Shown here one piece after another: positions 12,051-53,759 of a stretch of DNA of 64,000 nt. A program made the position numbers and the translations under genes. Under the pieces are notes generated by a model. That model was not told the DNA's origin. It searched no databases and saw nothing but the letters and a program-made list of their open reading frames with translations. Location of the stretch: NCBI GenBank assembly GCA_964016885.1, contig OZ024747.1, positions 794,251-858,250 on the forward strand. Reading direction: 5' to 3'. The first letter of the stretch is position 1; each line of letters begins with the position of its first letter. Source of the stretch: Eledone cirrhosa. Taxonomy: Eukaryota; Mollusca; Cephalopoda; Octopoda; Eledonidae.

Positions 12051-12329
12051 TTCCAAAGATGTTGGTGATATTGAAGGGCATCTAGTTGTAAAAGCCATGC
12101 CAAATAACATGAAAACATACACAAGCCATACAGGAAGGAAGTAACTCTAAATAAGTTCTGTTACAAACAGTGGCATTCATGATAACAAAGATAGCCTGTA
12201 TTCTCAGTTGTAGTGCATATCAGATAATGAAAGACTAGACACAGTAAGACACATCTATGGAAAAAGGCATATAAAATGTATGTGGTAGATGTACAGGGAT
12301 AGTTGGCTTTTTCCAATCCTAGGAAGATT

Positions 12330-12810
12330 CTATAGAAGTGGTTGATAGCTTCTGATACCTAGGTGATATAATTAGCAGTGCAGGAGGTTTCTTCAAGAGC
12401 AAAATAGCTGGAATAGGATCGAAAAAGTTGAGGAAGATACTGTGTTGATAACAAAATGTTTCTTTCTATGAAGAAAGAGCCATCTGTATGATACTCCATG
12501 GAAGTGAGACATGGGCAGTGAATGCAGAGAGTTTGCAAAGGTTGAGAAATGAAGCGAACATGCTTCAATGAATGTGCATGAACAACGCATGGAAAAATTG
12601 GGTATAAGAAGAAGCAGGTGTAGTGTGCAAAAGAAAAGACTGTGCTGGTATGGACATGTGATATGTATGGATGATGAACACCGGGTGAAGTACCAAGTAA
12701 TCTGCAGTAGAGGAAGACCTGGCTAACGATCATGAGACCTAATCCCAAATCGTCCAACCCATGCAAGCATGGAAAAGCAAATGTAAAATGATGATGACGA
12801 TGATAGTGAT
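12330..12810 (+). mobile_element. Decayed 3' part of the RT/zinc-finger LINE family
   Basis: Shows VVDS..YLGD, LHGSETWA, ...RLRNEANMLQ and a broken WYGHV region in changing frames with internal stops. It ends with cccatgcaagcatggaaaag and a (GATGAT)n tail, as in the better copies at 20.4 and 40.6 kb. It is long dead. Confidence 0.75.
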
Positions 12811-13740
12811 GTATCATCATCACTGTTTTATGTCTATTTTCTATGTTTGTGTGGTTTAGATGGGTGCTCGTCTGGGTGTGTTTTATTGTGACACTAACAC
12901 TTCCACATTCCAGTGTGACCTGAGTGTATTTTATTGTATCAATATTAGTTTATTTCAACACTAGTGCACTTACATCCTTTGTTGTGCTTTGGAGGACAGT
13001 AGTAGGGAATGGGTGACTGAGGGAAGAAGGCAGAGTTTGGGTTGCTTGTGGAGGGTGAGGCAGTGTAGCCTTAAGGCAAATGGCATCTACCAGCATTGTT
13101 GGGTGAGACCAGCTTTCCATACTAGCATGGTTGTTTAAGGAGTGGGGGAATTGTGAGGGGGTGGTCCTAGAGATGGTCGGAAGGGAAAGAAAAAATGAGG
13201 AAACAGCGTCTAGCAATACAGTGAGGATGATGAATGGGGCAGCCTAAGTGTTGTTACATCTTTTTGCCTTTTACAGCCATCCCCCTCTTGCTTGTCTCAT
13301 CCTACATGTTTAACGATGCAGGTCTTCAGTAATACACCATATTACCAGCTGACTTGATCCTCTCTCATCTCTTCTATGAAGTCCAACTTTGTAGGTTAGC
13401 TGTTACCACTTCGTCCCATGTTTTCCTTTGTCTTTCTCTTCCACAGGTTCCATTAACTTTGTGTGCCCTGCACTGTATATATTTATGTAGGTATATATGT
13501 ATATATGTGTACACATAACATGGATCTCATCAATATATTAAACAGTACACAGATACAGAACAGATATACCAGTACACAGATACACATCAGTAAATTAAAC
13601 TTTTGCTATTATAGTTTTCTCATTCATGTCTTTAAACAATGTAATAACAAATACAATGTAATAATAGATGTAATGTGATTTACATGAAATAAAACACTGC
13701 AACAATAACTTCAATGTTTCTTCTATGTCAATAATATCAT
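12811..13740. other. Intergenic stretch without recognised genes
   Basis: Unique-looking AT-rich sequence with small open frames lacking domains; a short (TATG)n tract near 13490-13515. Nothing supportable as a gene. Confidence 0.5.
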
Positions 13741-13748
13741 CAGTTAAT

Positions 13749-13941
13749 TGTAGGTGTAAGATACATAATGTGAGGTGTAAGATACATAATGTGAGATGTA
13801 AGATACATAATGTGAGATGTAAGATACATAATGTGAGATGTAAGATACATAATGTGAGGTGTAAGATACATAATGTGAGATGTAAGATACATAATGTGAG
13901 GTGTAAGATACATAATGTGAGATGTAAGATACATAATGTGT
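13749..13941. repeat. 21-bp minisatellite, about 9 copies
   Basis: Unit roughly gtaagatacataatgtgagrt, period 21, with A/G alternation at one site. Because 21 is a multiple of three, both strands stay open (plus strand repeats CKIHNVR), but there is no sign of a gene. Confidence 0.95.
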
Positions 13942-14225
13942 AAGGCTGAAAGGTGAAGTAAAGTAAAATATAAAGTCTCCTGTTTACCTCTAATGCAAAA
14001 TAGGATAATAAAAATAATAATAATTATAAGAGGAAATATAAAACTGCTGAAGTTAAACAAGATAAATTCTTGAAAAAAAAAAAAAATTGTTTTTTTTAAT
14101 GATTGGTTAGATGTGTGTGTTTTCTATTACAAGAGAAAGACAAGATTTAAATGTGTAGTCAATACAAATTATTAGAGAAAATATATTTTATTAACATTAT
14201 TTAACCCTTACAAACAATGTTAATA

Positions 14226-14228
<3 letters not shown>

Positions 14229-14284
<56 letters not shown>
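14229..14284. repeat. (TA)n microsatellite
   Basis: Uninterrupted TA run of about 55 bases; another short one lies near 14490-14511. Confidence 0.95.
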
Positions 14285-14286
<2 letters not shown>

Positions 14287-14799
14287 TAGTATAAGAATAA
14301 AGGAACAAAGAATCAGTGTTGCATCATTACATATTTAATAATGTGCTCACCCAGCATACCAGTTACGAACACAATTATCTTGCACCTATACCCCTATGTA
14401 TATACATATACACACACATGGTATAAATAGAAACTGATTGTGAAGGTGATTAACACAATGTACTGTATATACACATGTTTAGTACATTATATATATATAT
14501 ATATATATATGGTATAAACATAGATTGTGTATAGTGTAGCATGTATACAGATGGTATAAGGAGAGATTGATAACAAAAGTACCTGAGGTTAGCACTGGTA
14601 TCAATAAGATCAACTAAAATTGTTATTACTGTTATAAGATCAACTAAAATTGCTATTATTGTTATTACTGCTAAAGTTGAGGTGAACCTCGTGGGCCTTA
14701 TAAAAGTATTCATACTGATCATGAGGGTCCATCTTCTAGCAAAGTTTTTTAATTGGATGCCTTTCTTGATGTCAGTCCTTTTAGTCACTTCTTATGACA

Positions 14800-16250
14800 G
14801 AGATATGGTCTACCTAAACTAGATACACACTGTTAAATAAATAGAATTTAATATAGCTGTGATGACTGGCTTTAGGGTTGTCTCCATCTATTATTTCACA
14901 TTCAAGGTCCTCATGGAAAAGAGGCCACTAGCGTTGAGTTGTATTTAGGGCATCAGCTGGCCTTCAGCCTTTTTCTCTAAATTATATATTGACAATTGAC
15001 CAAGATAGTGGTATTAGAGCTTGATCTGTTAAAAATAGCAGTCAAATCTCTCTCAAATGACACAAAATAAAAAGAATACATTAGATAATGTTGTTACTGA
15101 TATACAAAAAGACAAGATGGTCATGGTTGGAACATCCTTTGATTGTGGGTCTAATGAATCAGGCTTTACATGAGGTTAAACAACAATATTTTTATCACTG
15201 GGATGTAGCTTAGCTAAGGAAAAAATCTGCAAGAATTCTGTCTTTGATAGCAGAAGAAATTTGTGAGAAATTTTACAAGACATGGTGACTTGCTGATGTC
15301 AACATCTGAGTTATGATTTCTGATGCTGACACGAGAGGACGCGGAGGTTGTAGCTATAGTCAATTATGTTGATACCAGTCTATGACTGGTATATTATTTT
15401 ATCAAACTAAGGAAGATAAAAGGAAAGTTAGACCTCATCAGAATTTCAACATAGAAGGGATGTAACTAAATACTATAATATTGAGAGAGTAGTATTACTG
15501 AAGAAATGTCTTCTGCCATTTACTTTCAGATCTTTGGATTCTAAGTTCAAATCTAATGAAGGTAAACTTTGCTTTTCATCCTTTCAAGGGGTGTGAGAAG
15601 GAGGGATTCGCAAAAATAGTACCAGTAATACACTGGGACAATTCAACTGACAACATTTATAAAGAACAAACATGTGAAATCATTACAATTATGTTCTTTA
15701 GCAAGGGTTCTGGTCATGCTGGAGTAACACCACAAATTATTATGAATAATATCATTATTATTATCTTCATTTGAATTGGCAGAATGATGAGAGCATCAGA
15801 CAAAATGACTTGCAGTATTTGTTTCAGCTCCATTACCTTTTCAATTCATACCCTGCCAAGGTGAACTCTGCCCTTTATTGTCAGATTCATTAAATAAATT
15901 TTCCATAAAAAATGCTTCGTGTGAAGTTATTATTGTTGTTGTTACAAACAAAATAGAAGAACAACAATAAATATTTGGAGAAGTTGAGATTGTTCCAATT
16001 TATTTTGATATGGCTGGGTATGTTTTCTCTGGTCTGTGGGGCAAATAGAAATAAAATGAAACCACATTAATATATGTTTCTACATAGAAACATGCGGATG
16101 ATAGTACTCAATACAAACAAGTAGAGTGGAATATTTATTCAACGCTGAAGTTTCTAATAAAAAATATAAATAAATAGAAATGAGAGCTATACTCTGCTGC
16201 CTTCGGTGCTTGATATTTGGAGTTGGGAGAAACTTGATAGAGAGTACTCA
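14800..16250. other. Intergenic stretch with SINE remains
   Basis: Old SINE family 1 pieces lie near 15535-15640 (ttctaagttcaaatct, tttgcttttcatcctttc) and 15780-15910. A different SINE-like piece lies near 14860-14980 (tgatgactggcttta...gcctttttctc). No gene is seen. Confidence 0.5.
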
Positions 16251-16690
16251 ATGTAAACTATGGGTGCACATCATATGTAAGCAGGCTAACAGGGAAAAGT
16301 GATATTGTGAGTGGCAGACATACAGGGATAGTTAGCTATTTAGCACTTAGAACACCAGTGAAGTATACTCTTTTCAATACAAGTAAAGCTCTTTAGAAGT
16401 AGTTGATAGCTTCTGTTACATAGGTGATCAAAGGTAGATTGTATGATGTTTGTATACATAGTGCAATGTTTCTTGATAGCAAGAATACTTCATTGAATGT
16501 ATAACATTGTGCATGAAGGACAAAGCAGAGATGCATTGAGAGAAAAACTGGGTATAAAAAGAATTGGATGTTTGCAAGAGAGAAGACTGCACTGGCACCA
16601 ACAAGTACTGTGCATGGATGACGACGATTGGGTAAAGATGTGCCAAGAATTCCAAATAGAAAGAGATGTGATAAAGGAAGACTAAGGAAA
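16250..16690 (+). mobile_element. Decayed 3' part of the RT/zinc-finger LINE family
   Basis: Contains the remains of the post-RT zinc finger (tgggtgcacatcat, WVH), VVDSF.YIGD, and the frame 16497-16685 with ALREKLGIKRIGCLQERRLHW, which matches the RERLRWYGH region of the intact copy at 42.3 kb. Several deletions and stops. Confidence 0.7.
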
Positions 16691-16739
16691 ACAGGCAGAA
16701 GTGTTGGAAGCTGAATTTTTAGATTTCTTGATTTTAAGC

Positions 16740-17035
16740 TCTGTATCCAGTTCAAAACATTTTCTCTTAATTCCTTGACGCATTCAACTATGAGAAGTTA
16801 TCAGCAAACTGCAGTTCCCGTATATACTTAATTTTTAATTCTTCCTTCTGGTATGGTTTGGTGAAAAATGAAAGAGTAAAAAACTGATGGACACCTATCT
16901 TAATACTAAATTTATCTCTGAGCTCCTTGTACATGGCTTGCATGGTTTTTACAAACTATTCACCTATACCTAATGTTCTTAGTGACTACCAGACTACAGA
17001 GAGTGGTACCCTGCCAGAGGCCTTCACTTGGTATT
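16740..17035 (-). mobile_element. Decayed RT-domain fragment of the same LINE family, opposite strand
   Basis: Reverse complement reads approximately AxGRVPLSVVW.SLRTLGI...VKTMQAMYKEL, matching the KAFDRVPRSIIWWSLRKLGVDEWLVRAIQ stretch of the 40.6-kb copy in short blocks. Nonsense codons are present. Confidence 0.6.
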
Positions 17036-17252
17036 GTGGCCAACACTTAGCTAAGAACTTCTGTAGTTGTCACACTGGGAAAGTAAATCAGTAGAACTTC
17101 ATCAGCAATAGTTGTGTGGGACTGTGAAATGTAAGTAAAATATGAGAGTTGTGAAATGTGAGAAGAGTGGGGATAGTGAACTGTAAAGGGTAAGATTGTG
17201 TATGAAATGTGAAACTAATGGAGTGTGGGTATTGTGAAAATAAACAAATATC

Positions 17253-47770
<30,518 letters not shown>

Positions 47771-48640
47771 GTTGGTCTGGCACCTATTATAAAGAAACCG
47801 TTTTGAATTATGTATACATGTGTGTATATAACGTTAGAACTTACATTTAAGTTATAAAGTCTTACTATAAATGTATAGTCTTATTATATATTTGTAGAAG
47901 TAATTTGGTATGAATGCTAAGACAAACTAGATAGTAGCTCAGTTAATAGAAACAAATACATGCGTGTTTGTGTGAATTTCTAGTTGAGAAATTTTTATGT
48001 AAAATAACCAGTATTACTACCTACCTTGATAACTTGTAATCTTGAACGTGTGAATATATATATAAATTAGGATGGATTCAGTTTGAAATTAATTAAACCA
48101 TTATTCAACAGTGTATTTGATGGAGTAGTAGAGTATGCTTATATTATAAAGAGTCGAGACCCGTTTCAACAGCTAGTTCCAGACTATATATTTATATATA
48201 TTTATAACTGACTGCCAAGACTGGAATTGAACCATCAGCACAATTGAGGTATGTTATACATCAATTTATGTATTTTATCTGATGAGGACGTACTGAAAAA
48301 AACAGCACAGTACCTCCGAAATATATATAATAAAACATATATTTTGATTATGTGAATGTATCCATTTATTAATATTTTGAATAATATATATATATATATA
48401 TATATTTAAACGTCTTAATAGTTTCATGTGGAGAATTAATTCTAAAGTCAGTTTTGTCTCAAGTTAAAAATTAACAATGGGGTGATGAAATATAAACATA
48501 ACATTGTAATTCTGGATTGTAAAGTGAAACTTAAGATTTCCGAGAAATTTACCCGACACATCTTTTACTTTCGATAATAAATCAAACGTTCCAACACGAG
48601 TTACCTCCCTTGTAAAAACAATGCTGAGCAGAACTGGATT
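47771..48640. other. Upstream region of NMNAT, AT-rich
   Basis: No repeat of known family and no gene. The promoter and any 5' UTR of NMNAT should lie here, but I see no clear core element. Confidence 0.4.
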
Positions 48641-48644
48641 TTTG

Positions 48645-48830
48645 GTGGATTGACAGTATCGATAGAGGGTCGGACGCCATGCTTTGACGTATAGAGTTAC
48701 GGCCCTTGCCATTCTGAGTTCAAATCCCGCCGAGGTTAACTTTGCCTTTCATCCTTACGGGGAGTCGATAAAATAAAGTACCAGTAATGCACTGGGTAAT
48801 TGCTGGCCTTGTGCAAAAGGTAGAAACAAT
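48645..48830 (+). repeat. SINE family 1, complete
   Basis: ttgacagtatcgatagaggg head, gttcaaatcccgccgaggtt, gcctttcatccttacgggga, gctggccttgtgc, ending in agaaacaattaatg. Confidence 0.88.
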
Positions 48831-48864
48831 TAATGTCATATTATTGGTGACATATGCTGCCTCC

Positions 48865-49060
48865 GTCTGGATTAGCAGAATCGGTAGAGCGTCGGACAAC
48901 ATGCTTAGCGGTATAGAGTTACCGCTAAGCATGTTGTCCGACGTTCAAATCCCGGGGTCAATAAAATATAGTAATGGTACTGGTAACGCACTGGGGTCGA
49001 TATAATCGACCTTCCATCCCTCTTCCCAAATTGCTGGCCTTGTGCCTATAGTAGAAATCA
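48865..49060 (+). repeat. SINE family 1 with perfect 24-bp hairpin in its head
   Basis: Head attagcagaatcggtagagc runs into a stem: 48890-48913 pairs without mismatch with 48920-48943 around the 6-base loop tagagt. The B-box region is shortened to gttcaaatcccggggtcaat. Tail ggccttgtgcctatagtaga. Confidence 0.88.
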
Positions 49061-49496
49061 TTATCAGCAAATGGGGCCTATACGCTGGCCGCCCCGTGAC
49101 CTCGGAAGAGCCATTCCAGCTGACGAGGCTCACACCTGCGAGTAGCCAACCCTGTAGCGATGGTGGCAAGGAGGTGGTGCTAGGGCCAAAGACACCAGAA
49201 GTCTCCACTGCTGGAATTAGATAACAGCTGCTAGTTTCGAGGAAAGTGAGTGATGTTTGGCAGAACATGGTCGTGGCTTTTACTAATTAAGTATACATAC
49301 ACATCCAACATCCCCCCCCCCCCAAAAAAAAAACCTCTCTTCTCCTTGTTAAACACCACCAAAGTTATCTTGCACCCATGATATACCTATCATACTTCCC
49401 TTATCTTATTTCTACCCTACACCCCCATAGGGTAGAGGACCCTTTATTAGTCATTACACACACACACATATATGAATACATATACATTCATACACA

Positions 49497-49530
<34 letters not shown>

Positions 49531-49670
49531 AAAGGTAAACAGAAATAACAACACAATCGGTACAGTATATGGAAGGAATATATTAGGTTGATGCTTAAGT
49601 AGCAGGAAGAGGGTCTTAACGTTTTGGACGCTAGTCCTTCATCAGAAGAAAGAATAGATACATATCTCAT

Positions 49671-49782
49671 AAAAAAGAAAAATGTAATTTTAGCTTAAGT
49701 TTAATATATTTTAATACTTCTCTGAGCTCAGAGAAGTATTAAAATATATTAAACTTAAGCTAAAATTACATTTTTCTTTTTT
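49671..49782. repeat. Perfect 112-bp palindrome without spacer
   Basis: Two 56-base arms meet at 49726/49727 (tctgag|ctcaga) with no mismatch. Half of the arm (ttggcttaagtttaatattt) recurs near 50273-50295, so the arm is a dispersed sequence. Confidence 0.93.
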
Positions 49783-49859
49783 TTCTTATAATTTATTAAT
49801 ATATCTTCTCCTTTCATTGAGATGTTTACATATTAGAGATAGTAAACTATATAAAGTTA

Positions 49860-50800
49860 TAAATTAATATTGACTGCTCCATCAGTTGAGCTAATGTAGA
49901 CGGTTTTGGTTGCTATTTCTAGCGTCAATATAAGCCTGTCGTATTACCCTAATACCTTAAGTAGATAATATATAGTAACACAACATGTATGTATCATATA
50001 TAGTCAACTTTGGGTGGAATATAGTCATACAATAATTCAATGATACAATACCATATTTTCCATGCAGTCTAACAGTGAAATGGTATGTATATATTTTCAA
50101 CCTGTCCCCTTATTTGTAAGAATTCACCTCCCGATGAAAGAACTTTAATTCTTCCAATATTGGTTATTCCAATGTCTTGGAATTCCTGATGTATCTTGAG
50201 TTCCAGAAACCATGATTGAGGCGTTATATAAGTTGAAGCTGATTTGGCTTATATCACCCCAAAAATGAAATTTTGGCTTAAGTTTAATATTTTATATATA
50301 TGTATATATATAGGATAACAAAGTATCATTTAAGGTAATCCAGCTAGAGGTTGTGAGTACTCTGTGTCGAGGATAGTTTTAATGTACAGCGTTGTCTGAC
50401 TCAACAAGAAGTTTCCTTATTAAGACTCACCTGATTAATGAAACAATTGCTAATACTGTAAATACTTTTGTACAGCCGACCATGTTATTCATCATTCTTT
50501 TACTATATATATATATACACACACACACATATACATACATATCTATACACACATATGTGTAAACACACGTGTGTACACACGTTATAGAAACATATTAAGA
50601 CACTATAGAAATATTTATCAATCTAATCCAGCAGTAAATATTAAAATGTTATCAATTGGCTCCCGTCAGTGGTCAACAGTGAGTAAAGGTCAAGAGATAA
50701 TAGAGTTTCAAACATACCACCACAGAGAGAGGAGTCACAACAGTCATTGATAAGGTCACAGTAAATGTGATGAATGTACTTTCACAATTAGATATGATAA
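49860..50800. other. Intergenic AT-rich sequence
   Basis: Nothing coding; (CA)n near 50515-50580 and the partial repeat of the palindrome arm near 50270. Confidence 0.5.
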
Positions 50801-50979
50801 ACTATCATCATCATCGTCTAACATCCATTTTCCACTCTAGCATGGGTCGAGTTACTAAATTGAGGAATGGATTAGTTGCTTAATTAATAATGAAACTGAA
50901 GTGAAACACAACTGGTGTGTGTATTTTTATTGCTAACATAACCCTGCCAAAGTAGAACAATAAGCATATTTATATATAT

Positions 50980-51375
50980 ATCATCATCACTGGTTAACGT
51001 CCATTTTCCATGCTTGCATGGGTTATACGTGTTGTCCACGTCATGAGACGAGTCTGGCCAGATTGGCTGCAATGTACTTTGTTCAGACAGAACTGTAAAA
51101 TTTGGCTGGAATTGTCCTTCCTAACACCATGGATGTCCTTCCTAACACCAACCACCACATTTATGAGGAGGGACAGGCCAGTTAGCTGCACCATACCTTG
51201 CTCACAGCAGAACATAATTTGGGAGCCAGGTCGTCCCACAATGAAGGAGATCTGGCCATTTGGCCGCACCAAGCCTTACACATGGTATAGCCCTCGGTGG
51301 CACTGTTATGAGGAGGGTCTGGCCAAGTTGACAGCGTTGTACCGTACTCACACCTGGGTGGCACTGTTATGAATA
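50980..51375 (-). repeat. LINE-tail repeat with a duplicated module
   Basis: catcatcactggttaacgtc, ccatgcttgcatgggttata, cttcctaacaccatggatgt, gaggagggacaggccagtta. The module gtggcactgttatgaggagg / gtggcactgttatga occurs twice (51297, 51358). Confidence 0.7.
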
Positions 51376-51590
51376 CAGTTTTGGTTATGTAGAAGTCATT
51401 TCTATATTAATTAATGATGCTTACACTCTACTAATGTATTGAGTAACTTTTTTAAAAGTGGTTATCCTCCGATTTTACTTGGGATCTACATATATGTGTG
51501 TAAGTAAAGTGTAAATTTTATATATATTAACCAAGCATATATACTACTCCTTTCTCCATATATTTTATAGCAATGAATGTAGTTTTGCTT

Positions 51591-53224
51591 CAGAGGGTGT
51601 AGTCTACCTCCACCATTAAATAGGCAGCACTAGAGTAGTCGCTAACCAAAGCTACAGACCCACTCTATCCGTCTGGAGATACGTTGTACTAGCTTACCAG
51701 CATACTAGTAGCAGGAAGTTGACTTTTCCGGCACTGCAGCGCCTTTCGGCGAGCCGTGCTGGTTTTGGATGGCCATTGACTCCAAGAGCTCTTAAGAGCT
51801 CCCAGGAGTTCCTTTGTCCTTTGACAGGTTTTGTTTTTAGTCCTGCAGGATGTCCAAAGTCAACCACTACACGGAGGAGAAAGCACCTTCTTCAAAACTT
51901 GGCTGTCAAATTCTTTCACATGTGTGTAGTAGTGGCGCCCACACACATTATTAGCTATTTGAAAAGATGATGGATTTCGCAACTGACTGCACCAGGGTTC
52001 CTGTTCATCAGAGAACCACACTATATGGGGGACAGGAAATTCTGGGGCATGAGAGTGAGATCCATCATCTCAACAGTAGTCGAAGAATGATGATGATGAA
52101 ATAGGCAGAGAGTGTAGTCTACCTCCACCATTAAATAGACAGAGGGTGTAGTCTACCTCCACCATTAAATAGGCAGATGGTGTAGTCTACCTCCACCATT
52201 AAATAGGCAGAGAGTGTAGTCTACCTCCACCATTAAATAGACAGAGAGTGTAGTCTACCTCCACCATTAAATAGACAGAGGGTGTAGTCTACCTCCACCA
52301 TTAAATAGGCAGAGGGTGTAGTCTACCTCCACCATTAAATAGGCAGAGGGTGTAGTCTACCTCCACCATTAAATAGGCAGAGAGTGTAGTCTACCTCCAC
52401 CATTAAATAGACAGAGAGTGTAGTCTACCTCCACCATTAAATAGACAGAGGGTGTAGTCTACCTCCACCATTAAATAGGCAGAGGGTGTAGTCTACCTCC
52501 ACCATTAAATAGGCAGAGAGTGTAGTCTACCTCCACCATTAAATAGACAGAGAGTGTAGTCTACCTCCACCATTAAATAGGCAGAGAGTGTAGTCTACCT
52601 CCACCATTAAATAGGCAGAGGGTGTAGTCTACCTCCACCATTAAATAGACAGAGAGTGTAGTCTACCTCCACCATTAAATAGGCAGAGGGTGTAGTCTAC
52701 CTCCACCATTAAATAGGCAGAGGGTGTAGTCTACCTCCACCATTAAATAGGCAGAGAGTGTAGTCTACCTCCACCATTAAATAGACAGAGAGTGTAGTCT
52801 ACCTCCACCATTAAATAGGCAGAGAGTGTAGTCTACCTCCACCATTAAATAGACAGAGGGTGTAGTCTACCTCCACCATTAAATAGACAGAGAGTGTAGT
52901 CTACCTCCACCATTAAATAGGCAGAGGGTGTAGTCTACCTCCACCATTAAATAGACAGAGGGTGTAGTCTACCTCCACCATTAAATAGGCAGAGAGTGTA
53001 GTCTACCTCCACCATTAAATAGACAGAGGGTGTAGTCTACCTCCACCATTAAATAGGCAGAGAGTGTAGTCTACCTCCACCATTAAATAGACAGAGGGTG
53101 TAGTCTACCTCCACCATTAAATAGACAGAGGGTGTAGTCTACCTCCACCATTAAATAGGCAGAGAGTGTAGTCTACCTCCACCATTAAATAGGCAGAGGG
53201 TGTAGTCTACCTCCACCATTAAAA
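51591..53224. repeat. 34-bp satellite, about 34 copies, interrupted by an insertion
   Basis: Unit aggcagagagtgtagtctac + ctccaccattaaat, period 34, with only two variable sites (aga/agg and ggc/gac). One unit lies at 51591-51627; the main array runs 52099-53224. It stops exactly at a SINE head at 53225. Confidence 0.95.
51628..52098 (+). mobile_element. 471-bp retroposon inserted in the 34-bp satellite
   Basis: Flanked by a 10-base duplication aaataggcag (51618-51627 and 52099-52108), and ends with gaatgatgatgatg. It has no reverse transcriptase motif; it may be a SINE or a LINE 3' end. The contained frame 51719-51970 shows no domain. Confidence 0.85.
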
Positions 53225-53375
53225 ATTGACAGAGTTGTTAGAACGTCAGATAGAATGCTTTAAGGTATTTCAGCTCTCTGAGTTCAATCTTGCTGAGGTC
53301 AACTTTGCCCTTTATCCTTTCAAGGTTGATAAAAAAAAGTATCAAACTAGAACTGGGGTTGATTCTTCCTCTATA
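53225..53375 (+). repeat. SINE family 1, diverged
   Basis: ttgacagagttgttagaacg + tcagatagaatgctttaagg is the head that matches the 29-bp satellite of 17.8-18.3 kb; then ctgagttcaatcttgctgag and gccctttatcctttcaaggt. Confidence 0.8.
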
Positions 53376-53639
53376 TCTTTTTCTCATTTCCTCTCTCTCA
53401 CTTTCTATCCTTCTCTGGAAATCTGCTGTACTCAGGCCTGAAGCGGGATGGGCTCTACCGGGTTTAAAATGCCTAAGAAACGTTGTATGTCACTATGGCG
53501 CCCCTACAGCTCCAGGAGTTACGGGACTATACATACATATCTCTTGCGCATCCACTGTCCACACTAAGTGCACTGTATGGCTTTTTTAAAAATCTGATGG
53601 AGCCTGTCTCCTTTCCAGCCGAATTCTGACAGAGAAAGA

Positions 53640-53750
53640 GAGAGTAAAATGCCAAGTTGACCTCAGTGGGATTTGAACTCAGTGCTGAGAACCAGAAGGA
53701 ACACTGCAAAGTACTGTGTTCAATGTTCTAAACGAATCTGCCAATTCCCA
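53640..53750 (-). repeat. SINE family 1, diverged
   Basis: gtgggatttgaactcagtgc, gcaaagtactgtgttcaatg, ttctaaacgaatctgccaat: tail-to-head order on the minus strand. Confidence 0.75.
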
Positions 53751-53759
53751 GCCTTCACT

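Noticed and set aside
13749..13941. CRISPR-like array (also 17835, 24105, 27195, 52099)
   Set aside because: Units are directly joined without unique spacers, in an animal genome; they are satellites.
13725..14060. Repeated CKIHNVR peptide frame and its opposite-strand mate
   Set aside because: By-product of the 21-bp minisatellite.
51719..51970. Small gene in the satellite insert
   Set aside because: No domain, and it lies in a retroposon with target duplication and tail.
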